Source of the DNA: Pseudanabaena yagii GIHE-NHR1
Lineage (GTDB): Bacteria; Cyanobacteriota; Cyanobacteriia; Pseudanabaenales; Pseudanabaenaceae
DNA length: 64,000 bases
Direction of reading: 5' to 3'
Assembly: GCF_012863495.1 (NCBI RefSeq)
Contig: NZ_JAAVJL010000002.1
Location: 126,501 to 190,500, forward strand
The position numbers and the translations under genes were made by a program. Under the pieces are notes generated by a model. The model made no database searches. It had not been told where the DNA came from and saw only the letters and a list, made by a program, of their open reading frames with translations. Within the stretch, counting starts at the first letter, position 1, and each line of letters starts with the position of its first letter. Shown piece by piece: positions 60,057-64,000 of this stretch.

Positions 60057-60095
60057 TAAATAATAGATCAAACTTTTATCAGGAGAATTGAAAGA

Positions 60096-60440
60096 ATGGA
60101 AGTTAAAGGTGATGATTATAAAGTCTGGTATGACCCATCAGAATTCACTATTTATTGCCAAGGATCTTTGCGATTAGCAGGAACAGAGGAATACGCTCCT
60201 ATAGTGCAGATTTTAGAATATGTGATTGATCAAGCACCACAAAACGTTGCTTTAAATCTCAGCCAGTTAGAGTTTTTAAATAGTTCAGGTATTAATGTCT
60301 TATCTAAATTTGTGATTAAAGTACGTCAGAAAGAGAAAATTAAAATCACTGTCAAAGGCTCTGAAATTATACCTTGGCAAGGTAAATCTCTTAAGAATTT
60401 ACAGCGTTTAATGCCCGCTTTAAAATTGGAATGGAGCTAA
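60096..60440 (+). CDS. STAS-domain anti-sigma-antagonist-like protein
   Basis: 114 residues forming one STAS domain: FTIYCQGSLRLAGTEEY, VALNLSQLEFLNSSGINVLS. The Ser pair in LNSSGIN is at the site phosphorylated in SpoIIAA/SiaC-type proteins. It ends in KSLKNLQRLMPALKLEW, the final helix. AGGAGA upstream supports the ATG at 60096. Together with the kinase upstream it forms a partner switch; the downstream target (in SiaC systems a diguanylate cyclase) is not evident here, but the window contains a GGDEF protein. Confidence 0.85.
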   Translation: MEVKGDDYKVWYDPSEFTIYCQGSLRLAGTEEYAPIVQILEYVIDQAPQNVALNLSQLEFLNSSGINVLSKFVIKVRQKEKIKITVKGSEIIPWQGKSLKNLQRLMPALKLEWS

Positions 60441-60489
60441 GATTTTAGTCTTATATATTGATATGAATTGATATAAACTTGGCTAATAT

Positions 60490-60975
60490 TTAAACAATAG
60501 ATCGTAACTTTTTAGATACTAAACTTCTAATATTTTCTAATAGGTGATTAATTTCCGTAGGAGAGATATGTCCACTATCTACTTCACGTCCAGCCGCTTT
60601 CGATAGAAAAGCCAAAATTTGCTTTGGTAGCATCAAAGTTAAGCCATTTTTTAAATGTAGCTCTAACTTCCGAATCCCTGTACCTAAAGGATAGACACTG
60701 TACTGATCTAGACCTTTGACAATCTGACCACCATAATCGAAATAACGCAGTTGGACAGTACGATCGCTAGGTGGTTGACCATTGTATCCATCAAGCTCAT
60801 GTTTAATAAATTGTGCCAATTCATGCAAGTGTTGTGCCTGAGCAAACAGTAAACATTTTTCTAGGGCTTGGGTTAGCGGCAATTTGGCGATCGCTTCTTC
60901 TGTTTCTAGGCGCACTTCCAATGCAGCCAACACATCATCAAGACTAAGTACAGTACAAGATTCGGAAACTGACAT
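60490..60975 (-). CDS. AbiTii-like protein
   Basis: 161 residues from the ATG at 60975 (MSVSESCTVLSLDDVLAALE), chosen because GGAG is five bases upstream; the frame continues to 61050 through a repeat. The segment LPLTQALEKCLLFAQAQHLH followed by ELAQFIKHELDGYNG resembles the AbiTii domain, found in abortive-infection-like and effector-associated proteins. The C-terminal half (VYPLGTGIRKLELHLKNGLT) is unassigned. AbiTii is a small helical domain of uncertain biochemistry. It converges on the kinase/STAS pair. Confidence 0.55.
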   Translation of the reverse strand: MSVSESCTVLSLDDVLAALEVRLETEEAIAKLPLTQALEKCLLFAQAQHLHELAQFIKHELDGYNGQPPSDRTVQLRYFDYGGQIVKGLDQYSVYPLGTGIRKLELHLKNGLTLMLPKQILAFLSKAAGREVDSGHISPTEINHLLENIRSLVSKKLRSIV

Positions 60976-61001
60976 AATGCTCCGTACTAGGTTGTAATTT
61001 A

Positions 61002-61077
61002 TACATTTGTAGGGTTTTGGGTTTGTGGAAGCGCACCCCTTCGGGGACACTTCTATAAACTATTCAGGATGGCTATA
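61002..61077 (+). repeat. MITE-like element, family 2, decayed copy
   Basis: GTTTGTGGAAGCGCACCCCT matches 54891-54909; the second arm is mutated (GGGGACACTTCTATAAAC) and it ends TTCAGGATGGCTATA. Same orientation as the 54858 copy. Confidence 0.7.
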
Positions 61078-61131
61078 CTAACGTGTGGTGACTGTTAAGA
61101 TGAAGACTAAAGTTATTCTTGCATAAAGTCC

Positions 61132-62229
61132 ATGCTCACTTCCGATCACAATGTTACAGAAGATCTTGACATTATTGATGTAGATGTACCCAAACGCGGG
61201 ATGCCCGTGACCATCATCACAGGCTTTTTAGGCAGTGGTAAAACTACTCTGCTCAATCATATTTTACAAAACCAGCAGGATCTCAAGGTTGCGGTTTTGG
61301 TCAATGAGTTTGGTGATATTAATATCGATAGTCAGCTATTAGTTGCCGTTGATGAAAATATGATGGAACTGAGCAACGGTTGCATCTGCTGCACGATCAA
61401 TGATGGCTTGGTTGACGCTGTTTACAACGTTCTCGAACGAAGCGATCGCATTGATTACATGATCGTCGAGACCACAGGTGTCGCTGATCCCCTACCCATT
61501 GCGCTTACTTTTTTAGGTACAGAGCTACAGCATTTAACGCGCCTCGACTCGATTTTGACTGTCGTTGATTCCGAAGCATTTACCTCAGATCATTTCAATA
61601 GTGATGCTGCCTATGCTCAAATCATGTATGGCGACATTATTATTCTCAACAAGACCGATCTTGTAACCGAAGAAAAACTCCAAGAGCTAGAGGCTTTCAT
61701 TAATAAGACCAAAACCAAAGCGAGAATTTTGCGATCGCATTTGGGGATCGTGCCATTGCCCTTAATCCTTGATGTGAAGATCGACCAATCAGCCATCGCG
61801 TCTAGTCAAAAAGATGAAGATCATGCTCACCACGAACATGAACATCACGATCATGGCAACCCACACTCCCATGAACAATGCCACGATCCCGAATGTAACC
61901 ATAAGCATCACCACCATGAGCATCATCATCATTCCGATCACCTAGAAAACGACGGATTTGTATCTATATCATTTCAAAGCGATCGCGCCTTTGATCTTGA
62001 TAAATTTCAAAGCTTTTTAGACAAAAAATTGCCAATAGATGTCTTCCGAGCTAAAGGCATTTTGCACTTTGCAAATATTGATAATCGCTATGTATTCCAA
62101 CTGAGTGGCAAACGTTATGAACTCAAAAATGATGATCGCGGCAAATCTTTAAATAATCAGCTAGTGATTATCGGACGCAATTTACACCGAGAAGAGTTAT
62201 TTGCTGAACTTACCGATTGTCTCGTCTAA
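61132..62229 (+). CDS. COG0523 (CobW/ZNG1-like) GTP-dependent metal chaperone
   Basis: 365 residues. G1 is TGFLGSGKTTLLNHIL (~31-46), the metal motif CxCC is NGCICCTI (~83), G3 is ETTGVADPLP and G4 NKTD (~172). Residues ~222-268 are a His/Asp/Glu-rich metal-binding run with repeated HHEHEHHDH-type sequence and one CHDPEC. The C-terminal CobW domain ends LVIIGRNLHREEL. COG0523 proteins deliver zinc or cobalt to target enzymes. No Zur box is evident upstream. Its neighbours (thioredoxin, efp) do not point to a target. Confidence 0.92.
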   Translation: MLTSDHNVTEDLDIIDVDVPKRGMPVTIITGFLGSGKTTLLNHILQNQQDLKVAVLVNEFGDINIDSQLLVAVDENMMELSNGCICCTINDGLVDAVYNVLERSDRIDYMIVETTGVADPLPIALTFLGTELQHLTRLDSILTVVDSEAFTSDHFNSDAAYAQIMYGDIIILNKTDLVTEEKLQELEAFINKTKTKARILRSHLGIVPLPLILDVKIDQSAIASSQKDEDHAHHEHEHHDHGNPHSHEQCHDPECNHKHHHHEHHHHSDHLENDGFVSISFQSDRAFDLDKFQSFLDKKLPIDVFRAKGILHFANIDNRYVFQLSGKRYELKNDDRGKSLNNQLVIIGRNLHREELFAELTDCLV

Positions 62230-62241
62230 TTCGTCTAATCG

Positions 62242-62274
62242 CTAGAGAGGCGGCGCATTGCGCCGCCTCTCTAG
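62242..62274. terminator. Shared terminator between convergent genes
   Basis: CTAGAGAGGCGGCGC and complement around ATT in the 47-base gap between the CobW-like and thioredoxin genes. Confidence 0.75.
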
Positions 62275-62276
62275 GT

Positions 62277-62594
62277 TTAAGCATGAACTGCTAAGCGATC
62301 GCATAATTGATCAGCTTGGATGACCCCCTCAACCCGATCAACAGGTGCTCCGTCCTTAAACAAAACTAAGGTTGGCAAAGCATAAACCTTATATTGCGAA
62401 GCAATTTCAGGATAATTGTCAGTATTGATCTTCACAATCTGCACCTTATCTTTCATTTTGTCGCTAACTTTGTCCAAGATCCCTGTCATTAGCTGACAAG
62501 GACCACACCAAGGGGCATAAAAATCTACAAGAACGGGCAATTCTGAACTTTCTAATAACTCGTTAAAACTACCAAATTGCTTTGTTACTGACAT
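62277..62594 (-). CDS. trxA: Thioredoxin
   Basis: 105 residues, complete thioredoxin fold with the redox motif W29-C30-G31-P32-C33 (DFYAPWCGPCQLM), the buried Asp in VDFYA, and cis-Pro in VYALPTLVLF. It reduces disulphides in the cytoplasm using ferredoxin- or NADPH-thioredoxin reductase. AAGGAG lies ten bases upstream of the ATG at 62594. It is divergent from efp with a hairpin element between. Confidence 0.95.
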   Translation of the reverse strand: MSVTKQFGSFNELLESSELPVLVDFYAPWCGPCQLMTGILDKVSDKMKDKVQIVKINTDNYPEIASQYKVYALPTLVLFKDGAPVDRVEGVIQADQLCDRLAVHA

Positions 62595-62624
62595 GGGGCG
62601 ATCGCTCCTTTAAAAATTCAATTC

Positions 62625-62775
62625 TATAGCAATTCCCAAAAAAGTAGGAAGACGCTTCTCAGCAGTTATTGAATTTGCCTATGGACATAAAACCCAAAAG
62701 ATGAGTAGCGGCGCATTGCGCCGCTACTCATCTTTTGGGTTTTGATTTGTGCTAGCTCTCTCTTGCGTTGCTATA
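62625..62775 (+). repeat. MITE-like element, family 1, long copy
   Basis: TATAGCAATTCCC at the left, ATGGACATAAAACCC, then a perfect 26-bp-arm hairpin at 62689-62743 (arm ACCCAAAAGATGAGTAGCGG in part, loop ATT), TTGATTTG and GTTGCTATA at the right. Located between divergent trxA and efp. Confidence 0.7.
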
Positions 62776-62846
62776 GGTTTAAATTTTTTTGTCGCAAAGG
62801 TTACACCTCTAGGCTAGAATAAGCTCTGGCTATTACTCAATCCGCA

Positions 62847-63407
62847 ATGATCTCTAGTAACGATTTTCGACCCGGCGTAACAATTGAACTCGATGGCGAA
62901 GTCTGGCGTGTAGTTGAATTTTTACACGTAAAGCCTGGCAAAGGTTCAGCTTTTGTACGCACCACGCTAAAAAGCGCCATGACAGGTAAAAACCTAGAAA
63001 GAACCTTCAGGGCTGGGGAAATGGTTCCTCAAGCTGTTCTTGAAAAAAGCTCCATGCAGCATACCTATAAAGACGGTGAAGATTATGTCTTTATGGACAT
63101 GCAAAGCTATGAAGAAGCAACCTTGACCACTGCTCAAATCGGTAGCCGTGTCAAATACATCAAAGAAGGCATGGAAGTCAACGTTGTACGTTGGGGCGAT
63201 CGGGTAATCGATGTGGAATTACCTAACACTGTCGTACTAGAAGTTATCGAAACCGATCCCGGCTTAAAAGGTGATACTGCTACGGGTGGTAGCAAGTCCG
63301 CTAAAGTGGAAACAGGCGCATCGATCAACGTTCCGCTATTTGTGAATATTGGCGATCGCATCAAAATTGATACTCGTGAAGACACGTATTTGGGGCGTGA
63401 AAATTAG
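62847..63407 (+). CDS. efp: Translation elongation factor P
   Basis: 186 residues, three-domain EF-P: relieves ribosome stalling at polyproline. The tip loop of domain I reads [10 protein letters not shown] with K32 at the position that is lysylated in E. coli-type EF-P. Later [20 protein letters not shown] and the C-terminal [20 protein letters not shown] are standard. A TAGAAT box at 62816 could be a -10 element for the ATG at 62847, without a clear -35. accB starts directly after its stop, an arrangement conserved in cyanobacteria. Confidence 0.96.
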   Translation: MISSNDFRPGVTIELDGEVWRVVEFLHVKPGKGSAFVRTTLKSAMTGKNLERTFRAGEMVPQAVLEKSSMQHTYKDGEDYVFMDMQSYEEATLTTAQIGSRVKYIKEGMEVNVVRWGDRVIDVELPNTVVLEVIETDPGLKGDTATGGSKSAKVETGASINVPLFVNIGDRIKIDTREDTYLGREN

Positions 63408-63893
63408 GTGGAATTTAGCTTAGAGCAATTACGTGAACTAGTCACGATTCTAAACAAGACGGACATTACCGAACTCACTCTAGAATCAGGTGATTTACGT
63501 CTGAGCATCCGCAAAAGCGACACTAAGGTTGCGCCAACTGTGGTGCAAGCTGCTCCTGTTGTTTCTCCCTTGCCATCGGTAGCTGTAGTTGATAATGTAC
63601 CGAGTAGTCCTGTAGCCCATACAACGATCGCTGATTCGATTCCTGCCAAAAAGCTTATCGAAATCACATCACCAATGGTTGGCACATTCTATCGCTCACC
63701 TGCACCCGATGAACCTCCATTTGTAGAGGTTGGCGATTCAATCAAGAAGGGTGGCACTGTCTGCATCATTGAGGCAATGAAGCTAATGAATGAGATTGAG
63801 TCTGATGCTGGCGGCAAAATCGTTGAGATTTTAGTGGATAATGCCCAGCCAGTCGAATATGGTCAAGTACTCATGCGAGTTGAACCTAATTAA
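63408..63893 (+). CDS. accB: Biotin carboxyl carrier protein of acetyl-CoA carboxylase
   Basis: 161 residues from a GTG that abuts the efp stop, so the two are co-translated. The N-terminal helix ([17 protein letters not shown]), an Ala/Val/Pro-rich hinge (~43-78) and the biotinyl domain with EAMKLMNEI (biotin lysine K125) are all in place; the thumb region [16 protein letters not shown] is typical of acetyl-CoA carboxylase BCCP. It carries CO2 between AccC and AccAD in fatty acid synthesis. Confidence 0.95.
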   Translation: MEFSLEQLRELVTILNKTDITELTLESGDLRLSIRKSDTKVAPTVVQAAPVVSPLPSVAVVDNVPSSPVAHTTIADSIPAKKLIEITSPMVGTFYRSPAPDEPPFVEVGDSIKKGGTVCIIEAMKLMNEIESDAGGKIVEILVDNAQPVEYGQVLMRVEPN

Positions 63894-63908
63894 ATTTCGA
63901 TCTACAAC

Positions 63909-63943
63909 ATAAAAAAAGGAGCGCTAAGCGCTCCTTTTTTTAT
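63909..63943 (+). terminator. Terminator of efp-accB
   Basis: ATAAAAAAAGGAGCGC and complement around TAA with a long T-run, 16 bases past the accB stop. The remaining bases to 64000 show no complete feature. Confidence 0.88.
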
Positions 63944-64000
63944 GAGTATTACTTTAGGATTGTTTTGCGATCGCTACAAACACCACCGCAGAAAGATTGC

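Noticed and set aside
61078-61131. Zur box before the COG0523 gene
   Set aside because: No TGATAAT-type inverted repeat is visible in the short upstream region.
1-64000. tRNA or rRNA genes
   Set aside because: I looked for T-loop motifs and CCA-type ends in the gaps and saw none convincing; a covariance search would be decisive.

Overview
The window looks like chromosome of a cyanobacterium, most likely a Pseudanabaena-type filamentous species (the genus is my inference). Evidence: GCGATCGC (HIP1) octamers are very frequent, and the gene set is typical of cyanobacteria: ferredoxin-type glutamate synthase, a PanC-Cmk fusion, a Tic22 homologue, a DUF3086 protein, a BioU-like biotin enzyme and a CuA-less terminal oxidase. 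I see no tRNA, rRNA, CRISPR array or replication origin.

Layout. 0-8 kb: a truncated unknown gene at the left edge, a dead antitoxin-like remnant, a BaiN/HI0933 flavoprotein, a receiver-histidine kinase, upp, a REC-GAF-GGDEF regulator and an EVE-domain protein. 8.7-15.6 kb: Fd-GOGAT, a membrane adenylate cyclase, a MEKHLA protein and a decayed DUF29 gene. 16.1-22.1 kb: two DUF2231 membrane proteins run directly into terminal oxidase subunits II, I and III, then a GMC oxidoreductase; subunit II lacks the CuA ligands. 22.2-24.9 kb: a small accessory island with an AT-rich unknown gene and two toxin-antitoxin modules (AbrB-like/Doc and RHH-like/RelE), one of them bracketed by direct repeats. 25.2-29.5 kb: a class I lysyl-tRNA synthetase, a secreted serpin and a BioU-like enzyme. 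29.6-31.0 kb: an intact insertion sequence with 19-bp inverted ends and a 9-bp target duplication.

32.3-38 kb: RlpA, PanC-Cmk and an lptA-lptB-lptF/G lipopolysaccharide export cluster. 38.0-38.8 kb is a graveyard of IS1-like and IS982-like remnants ending exactly at a cysteine desulfurase gene. 40-43.7 kb: a secreted protein, a GNAT-TrhO fusion and an RlmD-type methyltransferase, bracketed by two 107-bp direct repeats. 43.8-54.6 kb: a Spy-like protein, a Ser/Thr kinase with YARHG and SH3 domains, a GAF protein ending in an HPt-like domain without its histidine, a DUF697-type GTPase, Tic22 and DUF3086. 55-64 kb: a REC-EAL protein, a CofE-like membrane protein, trpA, a SiaB-like kinase/STAS pair, an AbiTii-like protein, a COG0523 metal chaperone, thioredoxin, efp and accB.

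The most striking non-coding feature is that nearly every intergenic space holds a long, near-perfect hairpin. Some are terminators between convergent genes. Many lie between divergent genes, share TATAG-type ends and fall into families with several copies, which fits small MITE-like mobile elements that may have been co-opted as terminators.
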